A DNA stretch of 64,000 nt. Source: Agromyces cavernae (GTDB lineage Bacteria; Actinomycetota; Actinomycetes; Actinomycetales; Microbacteriaceae). The stretch is taken from NCBI RefSeq assembly GCF_021044935.1, contig NZ_JAJNMP010000001.1, forward strand, positions 1 to 64,000, in the 5' to 3' direction. The notes below the pieces were generated by a model. It ran no database searches and was not told the DNA's origin. It saw only the letters and a list, made by a program, of their open reading frames with translations. Shown here one piece after another: positions 41,176 to 49,298 of this stretch (positions are counted from its first letter, which is position 1; every line of letters starts with the position of its first letter). Both the position numbers and the translations under genes were made by a program.

Positions 41176-42522
41176 TCAGGCCGCCTGCAGCGAGTCCGGC
41201 CCGATCTCGGCGACCGAACGGTGCCCCGCGAGCCCCATCGTGAGGTCGAGTTCGGCGATGTGGTTGCGAACCACCTCGCGCACACCGGCGGAGCCCGCGA
41301 CCGCGAGCCCGTAGGCGTACGGGCGACCGATGCCGACGGCCGTCGCACCGAGAGCGAGCGCCTTGAACGCGTCGGCGCCGCCCCGCACGCCGCTGTCGAG
41401 GATCACGGGAATACGCCCGCCGACCCGCTCGACGACGCCGGGCAGCGCGTCTAGCGTCGCGACGGATCCGTCGATCTGGCGACCGCCGTGGTTCGACACC
41501 ACGAGGCCGTCGACACCGTGGTCGAGGGCTCGCGCTGCGTCATCCGGATGCAGGATGCCCTTCAACACCACCGGAAGCGACGTCCACTCGCGCAGCTTCG
41601 CGAGCGAGTCCCACGTGAGCGAGGGGTCGCTGAACACGTCGAGGAACGTCTCGACGGCCGCGCGGGGCAGCGGCGAACGCAACGCCTCACGGACGCCGCC
41701 GTCGACGAGGCGGGTGTGCGCACCCGAGCGGGCGATCGCGAACGCCGAGGCGAGCAGGGTCGGGGTGACCTTCGGGCGGGACGCCGATGAACCGCCCCCA
41801 ACACTGCCCCCGATGCCGTCCGCGGCACCGCCCGCGCCGGAGCGCGCCACCCGCTCGCGCACGAGCTCGGCGAACACCGGATCGCTCGTGTACTGCGCGA
41901 TGCCCTGCCCGCGCGTGAACGGAAGGTAGGCGGCATCGAGGTCGCGGGTGCGCCAGCCGAGCAGGTGCGTGTCGAGCGTGACCACGATCGCCTCGCAGCC
42001 GACCGCTTCTGCGCGACGCACGAACGACGCGTTCAGGTCGTCGGAGGCGCTCCAGTACAGCTGGAACCACCGCGAGCGCGAGCCCATCGCCGCGGCGACC
42101 TCCTCCATCGGGCGCGACGCCTGGTTCGAGAGCACGTACGGCACGTCGAGGGCTGCCGCCGCCCGGCCGACCGCGACATCCGCGTCGGCGTGCGCCATCT
42201 CGGCGACCCCGATCGGCGAGAGCACGAACGGCGTTGCCCGGCGCCGCCCGAGCAGTTCGATCGACAGGTCGCGCGACGAGACATCGCGCAGGACCCGCGG
42301 CCAGATCTGCCGACGCGCGAACGCGGCACGGTTCGCCGCCATGGTCGCCTCGGCGCCGGCGCCTCCCGCGAGGTAGACGAACGCCTCGGCCGACACGGCC
42401 TTGCGCGCGGCGCGCTCGAGCGCATCGACGTCGACCGGTACCGCGGGCCGAGTGCCCGAGAGCCCCGCTCGATACACCTCGGACTGCGTGGCGCGCCCGT
42501 ATCCGCGGTCGTCATCGGCCAT
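41176..42522 (-). CDS. FMN-dependent alpha-hydroxy acid oxidase (lactate 2-monooxygenase-like)
   Basis: A 448-residue flavoenzyme that oxidises 2-hydroxy acids such as lactate. The TIM barrel shows FVLSPIGVAEMAH (about 97-109), the catalytic histidine-arginine motif in VVSNHGGRQIDGS (about 350-362), and the FMN phosphate site ILDSGVRGGADAFKALALGATAVGIGRPY (in parts, about 375-403). The length and the DTHLLGWRTRDLDAAYLPF segment resemble mycobacterial lactate 2-monooxygenase. A Gly/Ser-rich loop (about 235-250) is unusual. ATG at 42522 has GAAGGAG upstream. It diverges from the Nudix gene. Confidence 0.9.
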   Translation of the reverse strand: MADDDRGYGRATQSEVYRAGLSGTRPAVPVDVDALERAARKAVSAEAFVYLAGGAGAEATMAANRAAFARRQIWPRVLRDVSSRDLSIELLGRRRATPFVLSPIGVAEMAHADADVAVGRAAAALDVPYVLSNQASRPMEEVAAAMGSRSRWFQLYWSASDDLNASFVRRAEAVGCEAIVVTLDTHLLGWRTRDLDAAYLPFTRGQGIAQYTSDPVFAELVRERVARSGAGGAADGIGGSVGGGSSASRPKVTPTLLASAFAIARSGAHTRLVDGGVREALRSPLPRAAVETFLDVFSDPSLTWDSLAKLREWTSLPVVLKGILHPDDAARALDHGVDGLVVSNHGGRQIDGSVATLDALPGVVERVGGRIPVILDSGVRGGADAFKALALGATAVGIGRPYAYGLAVAGSAGVREVVRNHIAELDLTMGLAGHRSVAEIGPDSLQAA

Positions 42523-42585
42523 TGGTCGCTCCTTCGCGAAGGGTGGTGCTCGGCACGTGCGAGCCAGCGTAGCGGCGACGCCGCC

Positions 42586-42591
42586 TAGGGT
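42586..42591 (+). promoter_or_regulatory. -10 box (TAGGGT), leaderless
   Basis: TAGGGT ends 7 bases before the ATG at 42599. Confidence 0.45.
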
Positions 42592-42598
42592 GGAACGG

Positions 42599-43006
42599 AT
42601 GTCCCAGATGCCCGACCTGCTCGTCGCCGCGATCGCGCTCGTCCGCGACCGCCGGGTGCTCATGGTCACGGCACGTGACCGCGAGGTGTACTACATGCCC
42701 GGCGGCAAGATCGACCAGGGCGAGACCGCCGCCGAGGCCGCCGCGCGCGAGGCGCTCGAAGAGGTCGCGCTCGTGCTCGACCCCGCCGAGCTCGACGAGC
42801 TCTTCGAGGTGGTCGTGCAGGCGCACGGGGAACCCGACGGCCGGCTCGTGCGCATGCGCGTGTTCCGCGCCGAGACCGACGCCGCGCCGTTCGCCTCGAC
42901 CGAGGTCGACGCGCTGCACTGGGTGACGACCGCCGACGCGCGCAGGTGCCCTCCCGCCGGCGTCGAGGTGCTGGCCCGGCTCGCGGCATCCGGAATCATC
43001 GACTGA
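42599..43006 (+). CDS. Nudix hydrolase
   Basis: A 135-residue Nudix pyrophosphohydrolase. The Nudix box is residues about 38-60: GKIDQGETAAEAAAREALEE in order, giving G-x5-E-x7-R-E-x2-E-E. The glycine expected two residues after EE is alanine (EEVAL), a mild departure. YMPGGKI precedes the box as usual. The substrate is a nucleoside diphosphate linked to another group; which one is unknown. ATG at 42599 follows a TAGGGT box by 7 bases; a second ATG eight bases on (42608) is possible. It diverges from the FMN oxidase. Confidence 0.88.
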   Translation: MSQMPDLLVAAIALVRDRRVLMVTARDREVYYMPGGKIDQGETAAEAAAREALEEVALVLDPAELDELFEVVVQAHGEPDGRLVRMRVFRAETDAAPFASTEVDALHWVTTADARRCPPAGVEVLARLAASGIID

Positions 43007-43021
43007 TCGCACCCCCCTATC

Positions 43022-43073
43022 CGATCCGTCAGAGCACCAACGGGCCGAGGTCGGTGCCGTTTCTGACGGATCG
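43022..43073. terminator. Hairpin after Nudix gene
   Basis: Perfect 12-base arms CGATCCGTCAGA (43022-43033) and TCTGACGGATCG (43062-43073), with inner GCACC/GGTGC pairing in the loop. It follows the Nudix stop by 16 bases and precedes the next promoter. It has no T-run, so it may be a terminator or a repeat element. Confidence 0.5.
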
Positions 43074-43111
43074 AGTCGAAGGAAGCCCCACCCCAGCATC
43101 GATCCGGTGCA

Positions 43112-43117
43112 TAGACT
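43112..43117 (+). promoter_or_regulatory. -10 box (TAGACT), leaderless
   Basis: TAGACT ends 6 bases before the ATG at 43124. Confidence 0.55.
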
Positions 43118-43123
43118 GCGAGG

Positions 43124-43876
43124 ATGCCGACCGAGCGCGATCGCGGCGGCGCCGAGCGGATGTCCCGCCGCGACGTCGCGCGATGGTGGACGCTCGACTA
43201 CGTGTACGCGGCCGTTCGGCAGCTCGCGACGCTGGGCCGGATCGTGCGGCCGAAGCCCCCTGCCGCCTGGAGCCGCGGCGACCCGGAGCGCCCGACGCTG
43301 CTGCTGCTCGCCGGCGTGTACGAGCACTGGTCGTTCCTGCGGCCGATCGGCGACGCGCTGGCCGCGCGCGGGCATCGGGTGCGCGTGGTGCACGGCCTCG
43401 GCGCCAACCTGCTCGACATCGGCGAGACCGCCCGGCGTGCCCTGCGGGCGCTCGAACGGGCACAGGTCCCGGCGGCCGGCTGGATCATCGTCGCCCACTC
43501 GAAGGGCGGGCTGGTCGGCAAGCGGATGCTCCTCGCCGAGGCCGCCCAGCGGGTGAGGTTGCGCGGGGTCGTCGCCATTGCGACGCCGTTCGGCGGCTCG
43601 CGTCTCGCACGGTTCGTGCTCGACCCCGTGCTGCGAGAGTTCGACCCCGGAAGCCCGACGATCGTGGAACTCGCGAACGGGGCATCCGTCAACGCGCACA
43701 TCGTGTCGGTGTTCGGAACGTTCGATCCGCACGTACCCGAGGGCAGCGCGCTCGACGGCGCCACGAACGTGCAGGTGCCCGTCGCAGGCCATTTCCGCAT
43801 ACTCGCCGCCCCCGAGACGCTCGACGCCGTGGTCGACGGAGTCGAGCGGCTGTCGGTGTCGACAAACGTCGGGTGA
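43124..43876 (+). CDS. Alpha/beta hydrolase, lipase-like
   Basis: A 250-residue hydrolase of the PGAP1/lipase-like group. LLLLAGVYEHWSFLRPIGDAL (in parts, about 57-77) is the oxyanion segment, IIVAHSKGGLVGKRML (about 122-137) is the nucleophile elbow with Ser in HSKGG, IATPFGGSRLARF (about 150-162) is typical of lipases, and VAGHFRIL near 225 supplies the histidine. It has no signal peptide. The substrate is unknown. ATG at 43124 follows a TAGACT box by 6 bases; ATG at 43160 is an alternative. It converges with the beta-lactamase-like gene. Confidence 0.82.
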   Translation: MPTERDRGGAERMSRRDVARWWTLDYVYAAVRQLATLGRIVRPKPPAAWSRGDPERPTLLLLAGVYEHWSFLRPIGDALAARGHRVRVVHGLGANLLDIGETARRALRALERAQVPAAGWIIVAHSKGGLVGKRMLLAEAAQRVRLRGVVAIATPFGGSRLARFVLDPVLREFDPGSPTIVELANGASVNAHIVSVFGTFDPHVPEGSALDGATNVQVPVAGHFRILAAPETLDAVVDGVERLSVSTNVG

Positions 43877-43884
43877 GCCGCGAG

Positions 43885-44793
43885 TCAGTGCACGAACTCG
43901 AGCAGGTCGCTGCCGACCTGGCGCATGCCGTCGAGCACCGCGAGCCGCGACGAGAGCATCGTGTCGGCGTAGTACATCGACACGGCGTACGACACACTCG
44001 CCCGCGGCCCGCGCAGCACGCCGACCTCGCTGCGCACGCCGGCGTCGGTGCCGGTCTTGTTCATGAGCAGCACGTTGTGGTCGGGCGTACGGTGCGCGAG
44101 CGGATCGAGTCCGAACGCCGAGGCCACCATCGACAGGTCGGCGTTGAGCGAGAGCCAGCCGACGACGCGCTTCGAGACCTCGGGCGAGACGATCTCGCCG
44201 CGGGCGAGCGACGCGAAGAGCCACGTGAGCTCCTTCGCCGACCCGATCGAGAGCTGCGGGGCGTCGTCGGGGCCGCGGTGGTCGCGCACGAGATCGAGCA
44301 GCGCCGTGCGCGTGAGCCCGAGCGCCTCGGTGCGGGCGCGCACGGATTCGAGGCCGATGTAGCGGATGAGCACATTCGTGGCGAGGTTGTCGCTCGTTGC
44401 GCCGACGAGCGCGGCGAGATCGCCGATGGGCAGCGACGGGGATTGCAGGTGCTGCCAGATGCCCGAGTCGCCGACCGCGTCGCGCGGGTCGCGGTCGAGC
44501 ACCGTGAACGCCTCGGCCCCCGTCTGCACGAGACGCGACGCGACCTCGACGAGCAGCAGCACCTTGCCGATCGACGCGGTGGGCATGACCACGTGGTCGT
44601 CGACCGAGAAGAGCACCTTGCCGGTCGCGAGGTCGGTCGCGCGAGCCGACACCTGCACACCCGCGAGCGCGAGCTCACCGAGGGCGTTGAACCCTCGCGT
44701 GAAGTCCTCGTTCGCCTCTTCGGTGCGGTGACGGCCGTGGCGGAAGCTGGCGTGTCGTGCGCGGCGCTCTGAACCCTGCGACGACGTCACCAC
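43885..44793 (-). CDS. Class A beta-lactamase-like serine hydrolase
   Basis: A 302-residue penicillin-recognising-fold protein. All three active-site motifs are present: SIGK (Ser74 to Lys77), SDN (134-136) and KTG (246-248). The omega-loop glutamate (ExxLN) of true class A beta-lactamases is not evident, and there is no signal peptide, so a cytoplasmic or differently exported esterase/peptidase-like function is more likely than antibiotic resistance. The N-terminus (about 1-30) is basic and low-complexity. The start is GTG at 44793. Bases 44794-45009 upstream hold no gene. Confidence 0.8.
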   Translation of the reverse strand: MVTSSQGSERRARHASFRHGRHRTEEANEDFTRGFNALGELALAGVQVSARATDLATGKVLFSVDDHVVMPTASIGKVLLLVEVASRLVQTGAEAFTVLDRDPRDAVGDSGIWQHLQSPSLPIGDLAALVGATSDNLATNVLIRYIGLESVRARTEALGLTRTALLDLVRDHRGPDDAPQLSIGSAKELTWLFASLARGEIVSPEVSKRVVGWLSLNADLSMVASAFGLDPLAHRTPDHNVLLMNKTGTDAGVRSEVGVLRGPRASVSYAVSMYYADTMLSSRLAVLDGMRQVGSDLLEFVH

Positions 44794-45009
44794 GGTGATT
44801 GCACGCTCTTCCTCTGGGGGCTCGGCGCTCCCCCACCGCGGTCCGCGGCGCGCTCGAGAAGGATGGACTGGACTCTTGCTGCGGTCGATTCCCGGATCGT
44901 CGCTGCTCGCATGGAACCGTCTGGAGGGCGGGATCGGGAATCACTCCCCAGCCAGTGTATGACGCGTCGGCGACACGGCTTGCGCACGACCGGCGCGGCG
45001 GGAGAACCC

Positions 45010-47085
45010 CTACCAGATGGTGACGCGCTCGGCGGGGTCGAGCCAGAGCGCGTCACCATCGTTCACGTCGAACGCCGCGTAGAACTCGTCGATGTTGCGC
45101 ACGATCTGGTTGCAGCGGAACTCGTTGGGCGAGTGCGGGTCGATCGCGAGCAGGCGGATGACCTCCTCGTCGCGACCCTTCATCTGCCAGGCCTGCGCCC
45201 ACGAGAGGAAGAAGCGCTGCGCGGCCGTGAGCCCATCGATGGCCGGGGCATCGTCGACCGAACCGCCGAGCGAGAGCACGTACGCCTTCCAGGCGATCGC
45301 GAGACCGCCGAGGTCGCCGATGTTCTCGCCGATCGTGAGGGCACCGTTCACGCGATGAGCGGATGTCGCGGACGGGTCATCCGACTCGGTTTGCTCGCCT
45401 TCGACGACCGAGGCGGCGTCGGCAACGGCGTCGGCATCGTTATCGGTATCGGCATCGGCGTCGCCGTCGGCCAGCTGCTCGGGCACCAGCGCGTCGTACT
45501 GGGCAATGAGCGCCTTCGTGCGCTCCTCGAACGCCGCGCGGTCGTCTTCGGTCCACCAATCGGTGAGGCGGCCGTCGCCGTCGTACTTCGAGCCCTGGTC
45601 GTCGAAGCCGTGGCCGATCTCGTGGCCGATGACCGCGCCGATCGCGCCGTAGTTGGCCGCGGCGTCACGCTCGGGCGTGAAGAACGGGTACTGCAGGATG
45701 GCCGCCGGGAACACGATCTCGTTGAAGCCCGGGTTGTAGTAGGCGTTGATGGTCTGCGGCGTCATGAACCACTCGTCGCGGTCGATCGGCTTGCCGATCT
45801 TGCCGAGCTCGCGGTTGAACTCGTACTCGGCCGTCGCGCGCACGTTGCCGACGAGGTCGTCGGCGCTGACCTGCAGCGAGGAGTAGTCGCGCCACTTCAC
45901 CGGGAAGCCGATCTTGGGCGTGAACTTCGCGAGCTTGTCGAGCGCGCGTTCGCGGGTCTTCGCGCCCATCCAGTCGAGCCCCGTGATCGACTGGCGGTAC
46001 GCCTCGACGAGGTTGGCGACCAGCTCGTCCATCGCCTCCTTCGCCGCGGGCGGGAAGTGCCGCTCGACGTAGATGCGGCCCACCGCCTCGCCCATGGCGC
46101 CCTCGACGAGCGAGACGCCTCGCTTCCAGCGCTCGCGCATCTGCGGGGTGCCCGTGAGCGTGCGGCCGTAGAAGTCGAAGTTCGCCTCGACGAAGTCGTT
46201 CGAGAGGTAGGCGGCGCTCGAGCGGATCACCTGCCAGGCGAGCCAGTCCTTCCACGCCGGAAGCCGGTCTTCGGTGAGGAGGGCGCCGAGGCCGGCGACG
46301 AAGGAGGGCTGGCGCACGACGACCTCGTCGAACGCGCCGCCGGGCACGCCCATCGCGTCGCGCCAGAGGTTCAGGTCGACGGATGCCGCTGCGAGGACCT
46401 CGCTCCAACCGGTGAGGTTGTACGTCTTCTCGCTGTCGCGGGATGCCACGTTGTCCCAGTGGGCCTCGGCGATGGCGGTCTCGAGGTCGAAGACGCGCAC
46501 GGCCCGGTCGGCCGGGTCGTCGAGCTGGGCGAGCCCGAACATGCGCTCGAGGTGGGCGTTGTACGCGGTGCGGATGCCGGCGAACCGCTCCTCGCGGAAG
46601 TAGCTCTCGTCGGGCAGGCCGATGCCGCCCTGCTCGACGAACACGAGGTAGCGCTCGGGGTCGCCCGGGTCGTTGTCCACGAAGAGCTGGGCGAAGCCCG
46701 TGACACCCTGACGCTCGAGGCGACCGAGGATCTCGAGCAGCGACTCGACGGAGTTCACGAGTGCGACGTCGACGAGCTGCGCGGCGATCGGGGTCGCGCC
46801 CAGCAGCTCGACGTGCTCTTCGTTCATGAAGCTCGCGTACAGGTCGCCGACCTTGCGGGCCTCGGTGCCGGCCTCGGCCTGCTGCGCCTCTTCGATGATC
46901 TCGCGCACGGCCTGCTCGGCCTCTTCGTGCAGCACGAGGAACGAGCCGTACCTGGCCTTGTCGGCGGGGATCTCGGTGCGTTCGATCCACCGGCCGTTGA
47001 CGTGGCGGAACAGGTCGTCCTGTGGGCGCACGGTCTCGTCGAGCTCGTCGTGCTGGATTCCGGAGGGCAGTGCGACGTCGGTCAT
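45010..47085 (-). CDS. pepO: M13-family zinc metallopeptidase (PepO/neprilysin-like)
   Basis: A 691-residue M13 endopeptidase that cuts oligopeptides. The zinc site is VIGHEIGHGFDDQGSKYD (His488, Glu489, His492), with the third ligand in ENIGDLGG and the NEFRCNQ...NIDEFYAAF C-terminal signature. NAYYNPGFNEIVFPAAIL (about 445-462) is the conserved substrate loop. Between the zinc helix and ENIGDLGG is an extra acidic stretch (DGDADADTDNDADAVADA and following, about 535-575) absent from typical M13 enzymes. There is no signal peptide, usual for actinobacterial PepO. ATG at 47085 follows a TAGGCT box by 6 bases. Confidence 0.93.
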   Translation of the reverse strand: MTDVALPSGIQHDELDETVRPQDDLFRHVNGRWIERTEIPADKARYGSFLVLHEEAEQAVREIIEEAQQAEAGTEARKVGDLYASFMNEEHVELLGATPIAAQLVDVALVNSVESLLEILGRLERQGVTGFAQLFVDNDPGDPERYLVFVEQGGIGLPDESYFREERFAGIRTAYNAHLERMFGLAQLDDPADRAVRVFDLETAIAEAHWDNVASRDSEKTYNLTGWSEVLAAASVDLNLWRDAMGVPGGAFDEVVVRQPSFVAGLGALLTEDRLPAWKDWLAWQVIRSSAAYLSNDFVEANFDFYGRTLTGTPQMRERWKRGVSLVEGAMGEAVGRIYVERHFPPAAKEAMDELVANLVEAYRQSITGLDWMGAKTRERALDKLAKFTPKIGFPVKWRDYSSLQVSADDLVGNVRATAEYEFNRELGKIGKPIDRDEWFMTPQTINAYYNPGFNEIVFPAAILQYPFFTPERDAAANYGAIGAVIGHEIGHGFDDQGSKYDGDGRLTDWWTEDDRAAFEERTKALIAQYDALVPEQLADGDADADTDNDADAVADAASVVEGEQTESDDPSATSAHRVNGALTIGENIGDLGGLAIAWKAYVLSLGGSVDDAPAIDGLTAAQRFFLSWAQAWQMKGRDEEVIRLLAIDPHSPNEFRCNQIVRNIDEFYAAFDVNDGDALWLDPAERVTIW

Positions 47086-47091
47086 TCGACC

Positions 47092-47097
47092 AGCCTA
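47092..47097 (-). promoter_or_regulatory. -10 box (TAGGCT) of pepO, leaderless
   Basis: TAGGCT on the minus strand, 6 bases before the ATG at 47085. Confidence 0.55.
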
Positions 47098-47120
47098 TGC
47101 GGGAGGCCCGGCGAGTGGGG

Positions 47121-47819
47121 TCAGCGCAGCTGTGCGAAGCCCTCGGCCTTTCGTGTCGGCCCCACGATGAGGATCGTGTCGTCGACGCCCAGCACGGTGT
47201 CGGCATCTGCGTTCGTCCACTCGGCTCCGGGCTTCTTGTAGGCCGCCACGGTCACGCCGAACTCCTTGCGAAGGCCGGTCTTGCCGAGCGGAATGCCGCA
47301 GAGTCGGGCGGGCGGCGACGACTTCACGACCACGTAGCCGCGCTCGACCTCGACGTAGTCCTGCGCGGCGCCACGCACGAGGTGCGCCACTTTGCGGCCC
47401 ATCTCCTGCTCGGGGTAGATGACGTGGTGCACCCCGAGTTGCTCGAGGATCAGGCCGTGCCGCTCGTCGCCGACCTTCGCCCAGATGACGGGGATCTTGA
47501 GGCTCAGCAGCACCGAGCACGTGAGGATCGAGGCCGAGATGTCGTCGCCGATCGCAACGACCACGCGGTCGAACTCGTGGACGGCGAGCTGGCGCAGCGC
47601 CTCCTCCTTCGTGGAGTCCGCGCGGACGACCTGCGTGAGCTGGCCGTTCAGCGCCTGCACGAGGTCTTCGTCGACGTCGATGCCGAGCACCTCGGTGCCG
47701 CCGGCCATGAGCTCGAGCGCGAGCGAACTGCCGAACCGGCCGAGGCCGATGACGGCGACCGAGTCGGCTTCGGCGATGCGCCGCGACGTGTCGGCGGCGA
47801 AGATCGCGAATCTAGCCAA
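47121..47819 (-). CDS. Potassium uptake regulatory subunit (TrkA/KtrA)
   Basis: A 232-residue cytoplasmic RCK protein that gates the TrkH channel in response to nucleotides. The RCK-N domain (about 18-140) begins VAVIGLGRFGSSLALEL with the GxGxxG fold, GIDVDED follows the second strand, and RADSTKEEAL and VVVAIGDD are typical. The RCK-C domain is about 150-230. The start is TTG at 47819, inside the trkH 3' end: the genes overlap by 8 bases, which couples them. The first 17 residues are an extension before the nucleotide fold. Confidence 0.92.
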   Translation of the reverse strand: MARFAIFAADTSRRIAEADSVAVIGLGRFGSSLALELMAGGTEVLGIDVDEDLVQALNGQLTQVVRADSTKEEALRQLAVHEFDRVVVAIGDDISASILTCSVLLSLKIPVIWAKVGDERHGLILEQLGVHHVIYPEQEMGRKVAHLVRGAAQDYVEVERGYVVVKSSPPARLCGIPLGKTGLRKEFGVTVAAYKKPGAEWTNADADTVLGVDDTILIVGPTRKAEGFAQLR

Positions 47820-49188
47820 TAGCGGGCCTCTCCTTCGGGTATTCGTACAGGATCCGGCGCTCGCGGAGCGCGATCGCCGAGCCCAGGGTCAGCGGCCCGA
47901 GCCGGCCGAGGAACATGAGCAGCACCAGGATGACCTTCGCCGCATCGGGCAGGCCGGCCGTGATCCCCGTCGACAGCCCCACCGTCGCGAACGCCGACAC
48001 GGCCTCGAAGAGCAACCGGTCGAGGTCCATTCCGGTGATGAGCATGAGCAGGGCCGTCGCGATGACCACGGCCGCCACGGCGATCAGCACGACGGTGATC
48101 GCCTGCCGATGCACCGCGCGCGAGAGCCGCTTGCCGAAGATGTTCACCGCGCCCTCGCCGCGCAGCTCGGTCATCATGATGAAGAACAGCACGGCGAACG
48201 TCGTCACCTTGATGCCGCCCGCGGTGCCGGCGGGCCCGCCGCCGATGAACATCAGCACGTCCATGCCGAGCCAGGTCTCGTCGCGCATCAGGCCGATGTC
48301 GACCGAGTTGAAGCCCGCGGTGCGGGTCTGCACCGACTGGAAGAACCCCGCCAACACCCGCGCGGCGGGGTCGAGCGCGCCGAACGTCTCGGGGTTGTTC
48401 CACTCGATCACGGTGATGTACGCGGTGCCTGCGACGAGCAGCGTCACGGTGCCCGTCAGCACGAGCTTGGTGTTCATCGTCCAGTGCAGCGGCCGGGTGA
48501 ACTCCTTGCGGAGCTGCATGATCACGGGGAATCCGAGCCCGCCGAGGATGATGGCGCCCGCGAGCGACAGGCAGATCCAAGGGTCGCTCACGAACCCGAT
48601 GAGGTTGTCGCTGTAGAGGGCGAACCCGGCGTTGTTGAACGACGACACCGAGTGGAACGCGGCGTGCCACGCCGCCTCACCGACCCCGTAGCCGTACCCC
48701 AGCATGAACCGCGGGAACAGCAGCACGAAGACGGCGACCTCGATCGTGAGCGAGATCAGCACGATGCCCCGTACGAGCCCGCGCACGTCGTCGAACCCGA
48801 TCGCCTTCGCCTCGCTCGCCGTGTTCAGGCGCGACCTCACCGACATGCGGCGCGCGAGCAGCAGCCCGATCAGGGCGGCGAAGATCATGATGCCGAGCCC
48901 GCCCAGCTGGATGAGCAGCATGATGACGACCTGCCCGAAGGGGCTCCAGAACGTGGGGGTGTCGAGCACGGTGAGGCCCGTCACGCAGACGGCCGAGGTC
49001 GCCGTGAACAGCGCATCGACGAACGACGGGGGCACGCCCTCGGTCGCCGAGATCGGCAACATGAGCAGAACCGTGCCGACCAGCACGGCGCCGCCGAAGC
49101 CGACCACCACGACCTGCGCGGGGTGCAGGCGGAATGCCCTGCGACGCGACATCCGTCGCGCCGGTCGCAGCCTCGCACCAGTACTCAC
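47812..49188 (-). CDS. Potassium uptake channel subunit (TrkH/KtrB)
   Basis: A 458-residue membrane protein with about ten helices arranged as four pore repeats. Selectivity-filter segments include TATSAVCVTGLT (about 63-74), SSFNNAGFALY, QTRTAGFNSVDI and FATVGLSTGI. It forms the potassium pore gated by the TrkA-type subunit encoded just downstream. GTG at 49188 is preferred because a TAGTGT box lies 7 bases upstream; a longer frame adds residues that are not family-like. It diverges from the MATE gene. Confidence 0.93.
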   Translation of the reverse strand: MSTGARLRPARRMSRRRAFRLHPAQVVVVGFGGAVLVGTVLLMLPISATEGVPPSFVDALFTATSAVCVTGLTVLDTPTFWSPFGQVVIMLLIQLGGLGIMIFAALIGLLLARRMSVRSRLNTASEAKAIGFDDVRGLVRGIVLISLTIEVAVFVLLFPRFMLGYGYGVGEAAWHAAFHSVSSFNNAGFALYSDNLIGFVSDPWICLSLAGAIILGGLGFPVIMQLRKEFTRPLHWTMNTKLVLTGTVTLLVAGTAYITVIEWNNPETFGALDPAARVLAGFFQSVQTRTAGFNSVDIGLMRDETWLGMDVLMFIGGGPAGTAGGIKVTTFAVLFFIMMTELRGEGAVNIFGKRLSRAVHRQAITVVLIAVAAVVIATALLMLITGMDLDRLLFEAVSAFATVGLSTGITAGLPDAAKVILVLLMFLGRLGPLTLGSAIALRERRILYEYPKERPAIG

Positions 49189-49195
49189 GCACGCA

Positions 49196-49201
49196 ACACT
49201 A
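49196..49201 (-). promoter_or_regulatory. -10 box (TAGTGT) of trkH, leaderless
   Basis: TAGTGT on the minus strand, 7 bases before the GTG at 49188. Confidence 0.5.
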
Positions 49202-49298
49202 TTCCGCTCGGCTCGCCGATGGGCGAGCGGATGACCCATCGAGTGCCGTGGGCGCGAGCGAGGCCCGGGTCGGTGGCCGCGCTTAGGCTCGAGACGCC

